A stretch of 64,000 nucleotides of DNA from Rhyzopertha dominica (GCA_025024175.1 QCXZ01000137.1:81654680-81718679), one strand, 5' to 3'; shown: positions 18,567 to 29,141, counted from the stretch's first letter. Translations and numbers: made by a program. Notes: generated by a model from the sequence alone, not told the origin.

Positions 18567-18776
18567 ATGTACACGAATCCCTTCAACAGGAAGCATTCCT
18601 CGATCCGTCAAATGATCGACAAGATCATCCATCCCGAGCAGAGCGCCAGGAGAAAACAGTCTTTGAAGAGGATGGACAGCAGCTCTTCAGGAAGCTCTAC
18701 TGGATCCTTTGGCTCGTGGGGGTTCAGAGCTAAAGGAAGCATGGATAGCGGGACGAGAATGTGCGTTGCTAAGTGA
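18567..18776 (+). CDS. Small serine-rich MYTNPF-family protein A
   Basis: This intronless frame of 69 codons has its start fixed by alignment with two paralogues downstream (24975 and 29142) that share MYTNPF and the position of the ATG. Visible parts: an invariant MYTNPFxRKH start, a basic amphipathic helix-like segment (SSIRQMIDKIIHPEQ, residues about 11-25), a basic stretch (RRKQSLKRMDS) with an RxxS kinase-type site, then a Ser/Gly run (SSSSGSSTGSFGSWG). There is no signal peptide, membrane segment or known domain, so it is probably cytosolic or nuclear. The tail after residue 53 differs from both relatives. A GTAAGT at 18810 may be a 3' UTR donor. Function unknown. Confidence 0.75.
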   Translation: MYTNPFNRKHSSIRQMIDKIIHPEQSARRKQSLKRMDSSSSGSSTGSFGSWGFRAKGSMDSGTRMCVAK

Positions 18777-19800
18777 AAATTGTGTTGCGGATTATCGCGA
18801 TAAAGTTTTGGTAAGTAAATTTCAATTTATAAGCTGTTTTTTGGTTCTTGTACAGATAGATATAATAATTGTTGGATGGAGAAGTCTCAGTAATAAGATT
18901 TTCATCGAAATATTCAGTCAGTAAACGAGAACTTACTTTAGAACTTATCAATCAAGGAAGATGGAAGTGTAATGTTTCAGATGCATCTAATACAAAGTTT
19001 TAAATAGATTCCACCGGTAGATTGTTTAATTAAGTATACAGTCTAAGGAGACCTTAATTCATCACATGGTTTGTCAAGGTTTTAGAAACCGTTATCTGGC
19101 ATAACACAGCTACATTTGTTTAAAAAACTTAAGGTGATTTATTTTTAGATTCCGATATAATTTACCATAATGTTACTGATTGCTAAAGGCGAAGTTGTGA
19201 ATAAATATGTAATTAAGATAAAGCAAAACGTATGGTCGGAATTAGTATAAGATAAACATTTATATCTATGTTCTCATGCGTCCAATAGTTATTTAAATCA
19301 TAAGCATAACTAATCACATGCCTGAATCCAAGCTACACTATACTTCAAAGGCGAATGACTTATACCCCTTATTTTTGTTACAGAATCATAATTTGGGGCA
19401 AGCGACTCTGATGGTCGATCACCCAGGACATGCAGTTTGTTGTAGTCGGCGCCTGTTGCGCTCAACGAGGCTCACATGCAAAGTACAAGTTCCAAGCTCT
19501 TGTGATAATAGCTGATACTAGTTTAATTAAGATTAATTTATTTCTATTTATTCGTTAGTTGTAATTTACATTAGTGTGCGTTGTGCAATTATTTATTGAT
19601 GTATTAATATACCTTTTTGCTATTTACCACCAGTTACTTTATTTTTAACCACATGCGCATTTTAATGAGCAAGCGTATTATTTAATTTGATGATTAAAAG
19701 TGGGTTTCCTTGAGGTAGAATCAAATTTCAAATATCTTGGTAACTTAAAGAATGATGTAACAAATAGGTTAACTAGGAAATAATTAAAGACTTTAATGCT
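18777..19800. other. Spacer downstream of paralogue A
   Basis: Contains the 3' UTR of paralogue A, whose end is not clear. No other supportable feature; the open frame at 19318-19515 has no recognisable content. Confidence 0.45.
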
Positions 19801-20600
19801 ATTATAAAATGTCACAATTAGCTAATCACTCGTGTACCTTTTCCTGAAAACCATATTGAAATAATTTTCTGAGCAATATCGACCTGTCAATTGTCTCAAA
19901 AGCTCGCTTCAAATCGAGAAAAACACAATATACTTATTAGTGCTAATATCGGCATAAAATTTACTGAGAGTCAACTGGAGGACACTTTCACAAGAGTGAT
20001 TTTGCCTAAATCCGGATTGATAAGGCAATAATATTTCATATTTTTCTACGTGTCGTAAGAGTTGTCTGTAAACTACCATTTCCAATATCTTCTCAACAAC
20101 AGGCAAAGTATTAATTGGTCTAAATTCGCTGCACTCAATAGTGTTTGCTACCTTTGGTATAGGAAATATAGTACTAATTTTAATGAAGTTGGGCACACAA
20201 GCACCAGACAGTGAAGTGTTAATGAAATTCAAAATAGCATGACCTATAGTTTGAAATATTCTTTTTAGGATTCTAGAGTTAGTGCAATCATTCACAATGA
20301 ATTTATTATCCAGATTGTTAACTATTTTCCTTAGTTGACTCATGTCCACTCGGCTGAATTCCGATAAATTTGGATACATATTGCTGTCTTTAAATTGACA
20401 TGAATCATTGTAATCTATATCACTGACAATTGAACCAATACTTTCTATAAAATAATTATTGAACCTATTCGCAATCTCCACAGTATCTCTTACCAAAATC
20501 AGTAGAAGCGAACACAACTATAGTCACACTGATTTTTTGTATTTACAAGTTTTTTTAATGTTTTCCACATCATACTGGAGTTATCCTTAAAACAGACAAC
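19800..20600 (-). mobile_element. Degenerate non-LTR retrotransposon, N-terminal reverse transcriptase
   Basis: The minus strand encodes about 200 open residues from 20517. They include PNFIKISTIFPIPK, then ECSEFRPINTLPVVEKILE, then LLPYQSGFRQNHSCESVL, the classic first reverse-transcriptase blocks. After a frameshift near 19925 it goes on as VFLDLKRAFETIDRSILLRK, the LDLxKAFDT block holding the first catalytic aspartate. Upstream, MMWKTLKKLV (about 20570) is the usual endonuclease-RT linker. The YADD part is missing. Confidence 0.8.
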
Positions 20601-20850
20601 ACTAAAAAGGAAATGACCTATTTCACAGATATAGGCATCCCATTCTAGATCACCCTGAACATGAACTCCTAGGAATTTTACAGGTTGCTCTTTTGTTTGG
20701 ATGGAGAAAGTAAGTGTTTTTGTTTTTCAATGTTTAATTTCAGCGGGTTGGTATTTAGTAAAATCTCCAGTTCTTCGGTTTTGTTTCTTAGATGTTGAAC
20801 GTTTAAATTTATTATTACAAGAGAATTTTGTTTAATGTTTGTCTGTATTT
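20600..20850 (-). mobile_element. Second non-LTR fragment, reverse-transcriptase thumb region
   Basis: The minus strand reads TKEQPVKFLGVHVQGDLEWD (about 20705-20645), the block that follows the YADD motif in Jockey/CR1-type reverse transcriptases. It lies 5' of the N-terminal fragment at 19800-20600 on the same strand, in the wrong order for one element. It must therefore be a second copy or a rearranged piece. Confidence 0.5.
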
Positions 20851-20919
20851 TTTACTATAGCATTTTTTTACTATAACATGCTATAGGCGTATTATATCAA
20901 GGACGGCAATCCATTACTT

Positions 20920-21245
20920 TTACCAACACCGCCTTCCGAGAGCATCAACTTCTGCGATCGTTATTTTCCAAAATTAGCACCCAAAGGTCAAGTTTATGTT
21001 GCGGCTGGGAAGCCCCGCCACGGTCATTCACAAATGGAATCCTTCGCGGGATTTCTCGGTGTCGTGATTTAATCACTGTCATCGAGCACAACTAGTAATA
21101 ACGGCGATTTAGGTGGGCGTGACTGGTCGGGGGAAATTGTCCAAGGCGTTTGCGTGAAAGAGTGATTTGCACAAATCTGAGGAAAAATGGGGGGAATCCC
21201 CAGACCGCGAAAGCAAGGGAGTTGTTTTCGTTAAAGGGAATGGAA
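20920..21245. promoter_or_regulatory. GC-rich non-coding block with a palindromic kappaB site
   Basis: The base composition rises sharply here relative to the flanks and no open frame explains it. It contains GGGGAATCCCC at 21191-21201, a perfect Rel/NF-kappaB palindrome, and a GC-box-like GGTGGGCGTG at about 21111. It sits between serine-rich paralogues A and B. A regulatory role is inference. Confidence 0.3.
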
Positions 21246-22860
21246 ATGTGTTGTGTGTCAGTTTCAGAGAATGATGAAGAATGTTATGCGTGACAAGCTG
21301 CTGCAGTTATTGTTCTCAGAAATTGTGAAAATAATTTACTGCAATTAAGGCGTCCTCTGCGAATGTATTGTATTTGGATGATTTACGCAAATTGCTTGCG
21401 TATATCGTTAGTTAATTGTTAAGCTACTCCTAAGGGTAAAAATGTAGATTGCACACATTGAGACGTACCTACATGTTGGCTAATTATAAGAATTACGCAG
21501 TCCGTTTAATTAATTTGTTTGCCTTTCGGATTTACCAAGTTGCGATCAGCAAATTATTTAGAAACAGTTGTATGCAATAATTCTAAGAATGATTTGCTCT
21601 TATCGTCAATGAAACTTTGAGAAGGATACCTTTACTTTGGAATTTTCGACGTAAGGCTAGAAGAAAATGCCCCGGTTGACATTTTTGCTAATACCTAATC
21701 ATTTAATTTGGTAAGTTGATTTGCTTTCTAATTTCCTTATTTTTTTTGTTGACAGACAGATTTTTGATGGTCTAACCTAACTGTCTTAAAGAACCATTCA
21801 AAATAAGAAAAAATGGTACTCAACGCCATTGCTAATAGGTAAAACACTTAAATTATAAAATCATGTTAGCACTGCAAAAAAAAGATTATTTAAATGCTTG
21901 TATATGGATAAACCAGTTGTGTGAGACTTGTTATCGTACTTGTACATTTTTTGCGGTATAGTAAATCGACGACCTTGTACTATTGATATACCTACACAAT
22001 ACAACAACAATATAATCTTCCGGTTTTTACTATTATTTTTTAACTAAACGTAATTATATAATTTACAATAAAATCTTTACCAAAATCACAGCTTAAGTAC
22101 ATGCGTCATTTTCTTCAAAATCTTCTCTTGCTTATAGGTAGTTGAGTGCAAATGTGTTAGAATGAAATGCGCCAAAATAAATAAATCTTGATACATTTTT
22201 TAGACTTACTCCTTTCATGTTGTCACGGTAGCTAGCAAGAAAACGTATACATAAAATATATAGACATTGAATAATCCAATGAGTTAATTTTGCGTCAACC
22301 ATGGTTAACCTTTTACTAAAAATTATTTATTGTTTAATTTCTGCAGCATTTGATAAATTAATCACTACACAAGCTTAAATATACATTATGGTTAGGAATA
22401 AATAAGAGAATTCGCTGCGGACCTTTTTGATAGAAAAAAATGAAAGCAAACGCAAGCTTAGGAAATCTAGGCTAACATGAGATTTTGTGAACGTTTGCAA
22501 AGAAATAGGTTTTGTATATTTCCTTTCTTGATACTAACCGTAGGTAACACTTAATGTCCCGAAATAGCAAAAGAAAACTTAATGACGCCAGCGAAACACC
22601 TGCTGCGCTTAATTTTATGCGAATATGCAGTTTAAATAGCACGATTACCTGATTGACGCGTTCGCATACCAGAAGCTGCGAACGAATAAACAGGTGGAAT
22701 GAATTGGATGTTCTGTTTTTGCCACTCAAATAAGTTAACATTGTTAATGATGAGATGTTGTAGCCGATATAGTGGGTGTATATGTTCCAACACGCTATAT
22801 TTTTTGCAGATTTGGAAAGTACTCAAAGAGTACTTACATTTTTATGTAACATGTTTAACT
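21246..22860. other. Spacer
   Basis: AT-rich, without a supportable gene or element. Short overlapping frames near 22472-22956 show no domain. Confidence 0.45.
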
Positions 22861-22867
22861 CCTAACT

Positions 22868-23066
22868 TTAGCGGTTCGCTAGTAGTTCTCTCGTTAAAAT
22901 ACTCTTCTGTATATCCTCAGCAGCAGTTGGTACCGCCCTGTAGTCCTCATTCTTGATGTAGTCCCTGAGGAAGAAGTCAAAGGACTGGTGATCACGGCTG
23001 GCACCTTCCTGGACTCCCACGTGAATCCCAAAACCTTTCATCCCAACTATAGTGTGCACTGGATCA
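22868..23066 (-). pseudogene. Orphan exon-like ORF cut by a retrotransposon
   Basis: The minus strand reads about 65 uninterrupted codons, starting near DPVHTIVGMKGFGIHVGV and continuing with SFDFFLRDYIKNEDYRAV to SILTRELLANR and a stop. Composition is GC-richer and more protein-like than the neighbouring frames, and it differs from any transposon domain I know. On its 5' side it runs straight into the reverse-transcriptase fragment that begins about 23065 on the other strand. This fits an exon, or a processed copy of one, truncated by that insertion. I cannot name the protein. Confidence 0.4.
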
Positions 23067-24262
23067 TGTGTTGCTTTTATAGTAAATTGACGGTTTTGAT
23101 GAGGTTTCAGTTAATTTCTTATTTGCTCAATAGGCGCCAGCGAGTCTTGCTGGGTGGCGAAATGTCTGATATCGGCAGAGTGATGTCGGGAGTCCCTCAA
23201 GGATCTATCCTGGGACCAATTTTGTTTTTAATTTACACCGCTGATTTACTCTCGAAGCCCAAATTTTCAACTTGCGTGGCATACGCTGACGATACCTACC
23301 TTTTACACCATTTCAACCCACAGAAANTAGAGAGGGCNTGCTTAGAAATGAATGAGGACCTAGGCAACATTAGTGAATGTTCTAGTAACATTAATTTAAA
23401 GTTGAACAGCAATAAGTATTCTGTAGTATATTTCGCGTCAAAATCGTCACAAAAATGTTTTGTGAGGGATGACATTAAAGTACATGTAGATCATAATCAA
23501 CTGCCGGTATATGAAAGCATCGAAAGTCTTGGTTTAAGTATAGATAATGACCTTGGTTTTAAAAATCACGTCTCTTCTGTTATTAACAAATGTTATGTTG
23601 CTTTAAAGCTCTTGTACCCTAATCATCTTATTCTCAACTTTAAACTTNGAAACAAATCATGCGAAACTCTGATAATCCCTCACTTCCTTTATTGTTTTAT
23701 GGTATGCTTTCCTTGTCTTGATGCCGTTAACAAATACAGGCGTCAGAAGGTGCAGAATAACTGCTGCAGATTCATATTTGGACTAAAAAAAGTATGCTCA
23801 TATCAGTAAGTGATATGGCAACTTAAGTGGTTAAGAATTGGTCAACTTTTTTATTACTATCTGCCAACTTTCTTGTTTCGTGTCTTTCGATTCTCTTCGC
23901 CAAAATACTTGAGTGATAAGTTTCATAGTCGTCGCAGCTTGCATAGCACTGATTTATCTCTTAGATATGTCCGCCATTTATCAATGCCTAGCTTCGGAAT
24001 CTCCCTATACACGCGGTCTTTTACTTATAACACTGCAAAATGTTATAACGAACACTATGGTTTGTTTACTAAAATATGCTCAGTAGAAGGTTTCAAAAAA
24101 TGAATGATGTATAGGTTAAGTCATCAGCTTGTTATTATAGTCAAAGCATTGTTTATTTCTTATATTGAATTAAGTTTATATTTTTTGGGGTTGAGTGGAA
24201 TAGCTACGCTAGACTTCGCCCAATAGTATAGTTAAATAGAGTCCTATTATTATTATTATTAT
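23065..24262 (+). mobile_element. 5'-truncated non-LTR retrotransposon, C-terminal half
   Basis: A nearly continuous reading runs RFQLISYLLNRRQRVLLGG, then MSGVPQGSILGPILFLIYTA, then CVAYADDTYLL (the YADD catalytic pair), a thumb region (SIESLGLSIDNDLGFKNHV) and a C-terminal domain (WLRIGQLFYYYLPTFLFRVF to SVEGFKK, stop near 24103). A frameshift or stop near 23808 and two Ns interrupt it. It ends in a (TTA)n tail at about 24245-24262, a usual tail of CR1/L2-like elements. It is the best-preserved reverse-transcriptase copy in the window but lacks the endonuclease and the front of the RT. Confidence 0.85.
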
Positions 24263-24770
24263 GCCCGCATATCTCTCAGGATAGGCTCATAATGCTAACA
24301 GACAATTCCTGGAACACTTTCCAAGAGTTCGAAGCAATGATACTGTGCTTCCTTTATGGCAAAGAAACTATGGTTCAAAGGGTCCCAGATGCAACACATT
24401 GTATTATATTAATTCATATACTATAGGTAGGTGTAGTACAAATAAAGCTCGGCAAGTCCATTTAATTATCGAGATGTTGATACTTTTGAGAAAGTGAGAG
24501 TGAAAAAAAAATCAAACTCCTTTCCCTAAAAATCCAGGAAGTACAGCATAACAGAAGTTTTCTTACCAGACACCTGACGTGTTTCCTACTTAGTGTCAGA
24601 AAGCCAAGGTACATAATACGTCACTTTTTTTACAGTTACTAAGAATATGCGAACACTTACAAAAACCACCTGCGAACATTCCATAATTACCGGTACTCCA
24701 CATAAATATAAACTGCGTAAACATCGAACCTAACAAGAAGCAAACGTCAAGATAATTAAACATTGTTTAC
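24262..24770. other. Spacer upstream of paralogue B
   Basis: AT-rich flank of the retrotransposon tail. No supportable gene. Confidence 0.45.
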
Positions 24771-24836
24771 AGAAATAGCGCTATCTGCACCTCCCCACGT
24801 CTGACGTCAAGTTCCATGCCGTAATGATCGAACAGC

Positions 24837-24900
24837 CTGGCATTGGCCTTCCAAAGAGTAGATCCCCCATTACCGCGTAAGCACAAACCGCCTATATAAG
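24837..24900 (+). promoter_or_regulatory. Promoter of serine-rich paralogue B
   Basis: TATATAAG lies at 24893-24900, with an initiator-like GCATCAAAAC about 20 bp on. CTGGCATTGGCCTT at 24837-24850 is identical over 14 bases to the element at 29028-29041 before paralogue C. A CRE-like TGACGTCA lies at about 24802. Confidence 0.7.
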
Positions 24901-24974
24901 GCAGGCTGCAGACCAGCAGCGCATCAAAACAAAACCGAGTGACCAAGCGACCAGTAGTGAAGTTATCAGTGAAA

Positions 24975-25202
24975 ATGTACACCAACCCGTTCGTTCGCAA
25001 GCATTCCGTGGTCCGCCAGGTGATCGACAAATTCCTTCACCTGGAAGGGAAGAACAACAACAGGACCAGCAAGGGACATCGCGGCCTGAGCAGGCAGAAC
25101 AGCGATTCGTCCTCCAGGTCCTACAGCTCGACGTCGTCCAGGTCTTCCGGAAGCTCCGGAAGCAGTTTTGGACAATGCAGCTTCCTAAGGGTTAACAAGT
25201 GA
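24975..25202 (+). CDS. Small serine-rich MYTNPF-family protein B
   Basis: This single-exon frame has 75 codons. I chose the ATG at 24975, not an in-frame upstream GTG, because its leader TATCAGTGAAAATGTACACC is shared with paralogue C. Order of parts: MYTNPFVRKHSVVRQVIDKF (residues 1-20, basic amphipathic), a polar Asn/Lys linker, GLSRQNSDSSS (residues about 37-47, containing an RQNS kinase-type site), a Ser/Arg-rich tail, and ending FLRVNK. A polyadenylation signal AATAAA lies at 25458-25463, giving a short mRNA of about 550 nt. An AGCTTTA heptamer (the Drosophila Brd-box sequence) occurs 6 bases after the stop, perhaps by chance. No transmembrane or secretion signal. Function unknown. Confidence 0.8.
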   Translation: MYTNPFVRKHSVVRQVIDKFLHLEGKNNNRTSKGHRGLSRQNSDSSSRSYSSTSSRSSGSSGSSFGQCSFLRVNK

Positions 25203-25457
25203 AGACCAGCTTTAGCAGTTCTTGGAAGAAGCTAAATGTATTATGGATTCATCCGTGAATTGTGGAAAGGAATCTAGCAGCTAGCAGAAGTAGCTGAAGC
25301 TGTAGAAGTGGCGACTAGAAGTAGATGTGAAGCCTGCCCAGGGGGAGAACCCATTGGTGCGATGGGCAAAATTAAGCTTGCTTTTATGTATGCTTAATAT
25401 TATATTTGCTGTTGATGTAAAACGAGTGATGTATTACTTTAATGTGTAAAGTTGCTA

Positions 25458-25463
25458 AATAAA
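25458..25463 (+). terminator. Polyadenylation signal of paralogue B
   Basis: AATAAA about 255 bp after the stop codon, the first such hexamer after the coding region. Confidence 0.6.
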
Positions 25464-25899
25464 ATAGTTGGTAGTCCAAGATTATTTTTCATTGCAGTTT
25501 TTAACTGTAAACTGACTAATATATCGCAGATATATCTAAACAGTGGTGAATAATACAGACTAAAATGTACGGTAAGTAAGAGGTGTGCAATACTTTATTA
25601 ATTACTTTCAGTGTATAAGGGTAGAGCAAACATTGAATTAAATACACGGAAATTAAGATCACAGAAATTAGTTCAATTCCTATAGGTTATCTAAGTGTGT
25701 CTATAAGTTATCACAGAAGGAATGGGCACAAATACAGACAGTGTTACCTACAAATTATCCTCAACGATTGAAGTTTTTTATTTCAAGTGCACCAGCTGTT
25801 GAAAACAAATGAACGTTGCTTTTGGAAGAATTTACTAAAGTTCATGTTAGATTTATAAACTTATTTTTGGTGTTTCGAAGTAAATAGAAGTAAAGCTCT

Positions 25900-26165
25900 A
25901 TCTTTGAAAGAGACCTATTGAGATAGCCAAAGTTACGTCCTCAGATCCAATTTTTTTGTTTAATGTCCAACACAATCCAATTTAAGCTTTGGGAATAAAT
26001 ATTAGTCTGATGGTGCTAAATCGGTAGAAAAGGGTTGTTGGTGAACCAATTTAAAACCAATTTTAACAATTTTTAGCAGTGCAATCAACGAATTATAAAC
26101 AGGGGTGTTATATTCCTAGTACAGCACACTTCTTGCGCCGTTTTTAACAGTTATAAGATTCGCAA
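25900..26165 (-). mobile_element. DD34D mariner fossil
   Basis: The minus strand reads FSTDLAPSD, a stop, YLFPKLKLD (around 26037-25985). This corresponds to the YSPDLAPSDYYLFPKLK block that contains the third catalytic aspartate of classical mariners. The upstream stretch is frame-broken. It is distinct from the DD41D elements nearby. Confidence 0.6.
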
Positions 26166-26260
26166 GAAATACAGGGTGATCTTTTGAAAACTTCACACCT
26201 TAAATAATTTTAAATAGAGGAAAAATTTAAAATTTTGCAAAAACAGGTAAACTTTTGTTT

Positions 26261-26513
26261 GCAGGGGGACAACTTTTGAGATAAGTTTTTAATGGATAGC
26301 GCTTACCCTCTTAGCGGGGAAGATACCCCTTCAAAAATTTTAAATGAAACTACCCATCTTACGATACATCATTTAAAAGCTTATTACACAAGGAGTCTTG
26401 CCATGTAATTAGTTTTACTATTTTTTACCCACTGACGGGGTAGTGGGTCAAAAAGTGCATTGTAGCAAGTGGCTTATAAAATGGAATATTTTGGACCTTT
26501 TTTAACAAAATTT
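26261..26513. repeat. Left long inverted repeat of the DD41D mariner
   Basis: Begins GCAGGGGGACAACTTTTGAG and matches the reverse complement of 28111-28352, with scattered mismatches and small indels throughout. Confidence 0.8.
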
Positions 26514-26786
26514 ATTGTCTTGCAGTTACAATAAAAATTGTCCTTACTTAAGCCTAAAAAAACTTGTTAAAAAATAATTGTTTCACCTAAGCAAAATGCC
26601 AAAAATACTTAAAATTTTCTTTCGACATTACTTGATATTGCAACTCGACAGTTTATACTGAATTGGCTAAATAATTATCTACTTTGTGTTTACAATTTTT
26701 TGTTTCAACTTTTTGGCTACTTCTTTGGCACGACCATCTTTTTGTTCACATTCCTTTTTATAAATCGCGTGAAAGTCCAAGTGATA

Positions 26787-27871
26787 ATGATTTATTCAAC
26801 TGCCGAAAGGGTAGAAATAATTTTTATTTACGGTGCTGAGCATAGCTGTGCTCGTGCGTCAGCAAAAGTGTTTAACGAACGGCACCCCGATAAAAATGTT
26901 GACGCTAGGTACATTCTCGATCTCGTGCAGAAATTTCAAGACACNGGANCTGTAGTAAACAAAAAAGGGCAGGGAATAGAGTCGTTGATGAAATGGCCCA
27001 ACTTGAAGTACTTGGCCATTTTGCAATGGATCCAACTAGCTCTTTGCGTAACATTTCTACAGCCACTGGACTTTCTTATTCATCTGTAAGGAAAGTTACA
27101 AAACTGCACAAATTCCATCCCTATAAGATGAAAACTCTCCAGGAATTTGGCGAAGATGACTTCGATAGAAGACTGCGATTTTGCGAAATTATGACAGAAA
27201 AGATTATAGTAACTCCAAATCTAATAAAAAATAACTGCTTCAGTGATGAATGCACATTTGTTTTGAACGGCTCTGTAAATAAACATAACGTGAGGTACTG
27301 GAGTGACGAAGATCCTTATATTTTTCGAGAAGGTCATACACAAGTTCCTCAGAAGCTGAACGTCTGGGCTGGAATACTTGGCAACGCAATTGTAGGTCCA
27401 ATTTTTATTGATGAGACGCTAAATGGGCGAATGTATTTAGAATTACTTGATAACGTTATTGATCCTTTAATCACAGAGCAATTAGAAAACCAACGTGACC
27501 CTGAAGGAAATCCAATGTTGGATGAATACGAATTGTTTTACCAACATGATGGAGCCCCACCGCATTACGCCATTAATGTGCGAAATTGGTTAAATCATAG
27601 ATTTCCTCTTCACTGGATTGGTAGGCGTGGAACAATTGAATGGCCGCCACGATCACCCGATTTGGCTGCTTTAGATTTCTTTCTATGGGGTCATTTAAAA
27701 TCTGTGGTTTACAAAACACAACCTACTAGCCTGGACGATCTGCGAGAAAGAATTATTAACGAGTGCAGGAGGATTCCACCTGAAACTTTCCGAAAAGTGC
27801 AGCAGGAGTTCGAGAACCGTCTGTATTATTGCATGGAAAGAGGTGGTGCACATTTTGAGAATCTATTGTAA
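26787..27871 (+). pseudogene. DD41D mariner transposase, nearly intact, one frameshift
   Basis: The ATG at 26787 opens MIYSTAERVEIIFIYGAEHS, a DNA-binding HTH start. One frameshift near 26970, just after two N bases (26945, 26949), moves the reading to the frame that runs open to TAA 27869-27871. There a second HTH (LRNISTATGLSYSSVRKVTK) leads to the RNase-H-like core. The catalytic aspartates are present: the first in FSDECTFVLNG, the second in YQHDGAPPHY, the third in AALDFFLWG. 41 residues separate the last two, which defines the class. About 360 residues is near full length for the family. The frameshift could be real or a base-calling error beside the Ns. Confidence 0.85.
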
Positions 27872-28110
27872 GGTTTGAATTTCTATGGTTTTGTTCACAC
27901 TGTTTTTGGAGTTACAAATGACTAATTTTTCTTTTTCGTGGACATGGACTTTCTAAAAAATTACATGATAAATACTTTAATGTTAATAATAATGTTAAAA
28001 GAAAATTTTCAGTATTCTGGGAGTTTTTTTAAGTGTCATATTTTTTACAAGTTGTTTGTTTAAATTTTGGGTTCTCGTAAGGACAAATTTTATTTCCGCT
28101 CTAAAATAAA

Positions 28111-28352
28111 ATACATTTTGTTGAAAAGAGTCCAAAATATTCAATTTAATAAGCAACCTGTTTCGTAGGCACTATTAATCTATTACCCCGTCAATAAGTT
28201 AAACGCGGTAAAACTAATTACATGGCCAGACTCTTTGTGAAATAAGCTTTCAAATGATGTATCACAAGATGGATAGTTCCATTTAAAAATTTTAAAGGGG
28301 TGTCTACCCTGCTCAGAGAGTAAGTAAAAACTTATCTCAAAAGTTGTCCTGC
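28111..28352. repeat. Right long inverted repeat of the DD41D mariner
   Basis: Ends ...CTCAAAAGTTGTCCTGC, the reverse complement of the left repeat. The match stops at 28352. Confidence 0.8.
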
Positions 28353-28640
28353 ATTTATTGCTAGACTGTGCTCAGTGTTTTGTGGAACCGCTACGACACA
28401 TTTTTAATCTTATATTGGACACTTGTATCTTTCCTGAGTTTTGGAAAATTTGTCCACTGTTTAAAAGTGGTGCTAGAAGCAGCGCATCGAGTTATAGACC
28501 GAATATTTATACTACATCAAGTCAAGTTAACTTGATATCTAGCATTAGCATTGTAATTAAGTTAAATTCTGCTTTGCGGTGGTCCAATTTCTACTCACTG
28601 GTTTGGTGTCACTTCCTCGTTTTTAAAGGGTATATATCTA
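28353..28640 (+). mobile_element. Non-LTR retrotransposon fragment
   Basis: The frame reads FVEPLRHIFNLILDTCIFPE, FWKICPLFKSGARSSASSYR and P, the standard entry of a non-LTR reverse transcriptase (FPxxWKxxxxxPLFKxGxxxxxxxYRP). It breaks off after that block. It joins the right mariner repeat without a visible gap. Confidence 0.7.
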
Positions 28641-28975
28641 CAAATACTTAATCAAATGATGTTTATTCTTAAAAAAGGAATAGTAGCCGTGTTATAGAAC
28701 ATTTAAGTCACTCTAGCAACTTCGTTGAATACGAAATTATTTCAAAAATAGTCTTCCACTTTTAGTTCTGTTTACTAAAACCGTTTAAATCTTGGTATTT
28801 CCAATTATATAAGTATTACACTGTAAAATTCAAAACAAAATACTAATTTGCATGTTTATGTTCCTCTAATTGAATAACTTAGCAACGCACGTATATGACC
28901 GCGTAGCTCCAACGGAACAACCAGAAAAAAACTCCCGAAAGACGTAAACTTGGAACTTGTTGTCACTAACTTCAT
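28641..28975. other. Spacer upstream of paralogue C
   Basis: AT-rich, with no supportable feature. Confidence 0.4.
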
Positions 28976-29027
28976 TCAACCTGGCGTATATACTAGAAAG
29001 TACGTAAATTCTATATCAGCAGACCGA

Positions 29028-29076
29028 CTGGCATTGGCCTTACGTCTTACGCGCATGCAGAGGCCGACTATATAAA
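29028..29076 (+). promoter_or_regulatory. Promoter of serine-rich paralogue C
   Basis: CTGGCATTGGCCTT at 29028-29041 is shared with paralogue B and precedes TATATAAA at 29069-29076. A GGCATCATAAC initiator-like site lies about 20 bp downstream. The surrounding GC-rich stretch contrasts with the AT-rich flanks. Confidence 0.7.
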
Positions 29077-29141
29077 GACGCCTCCATAGGATGGCATCAT
29101 AACAAACCTGAACGTTCAAAAGTGAACAGCTATCAGTGAAA

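Larger units (their letters stand above)
26172..28352 (+). mobile_element. DD41D (rosa-like) mariner with long inverted repeats
   Basis: The element starts with CAGGGTGATC at 26172, next to a TA, and contains a transposase frame. Imperfect inverted repeats of about 250 bp lie at 26261-26513 and 28111-28352. The outer 90 bp of the left end have no counterpart on the right, where the element abuts a reverse-transcriptase fragment. The right terminus therefore looks lost. Confidence 0.8.

Noticed and set aside
19318..19515. Plus-strand 65-codon frame
   Set aside because: No homology recognised, no promoter, and similar-length frames arise by chance throughout the spacer.
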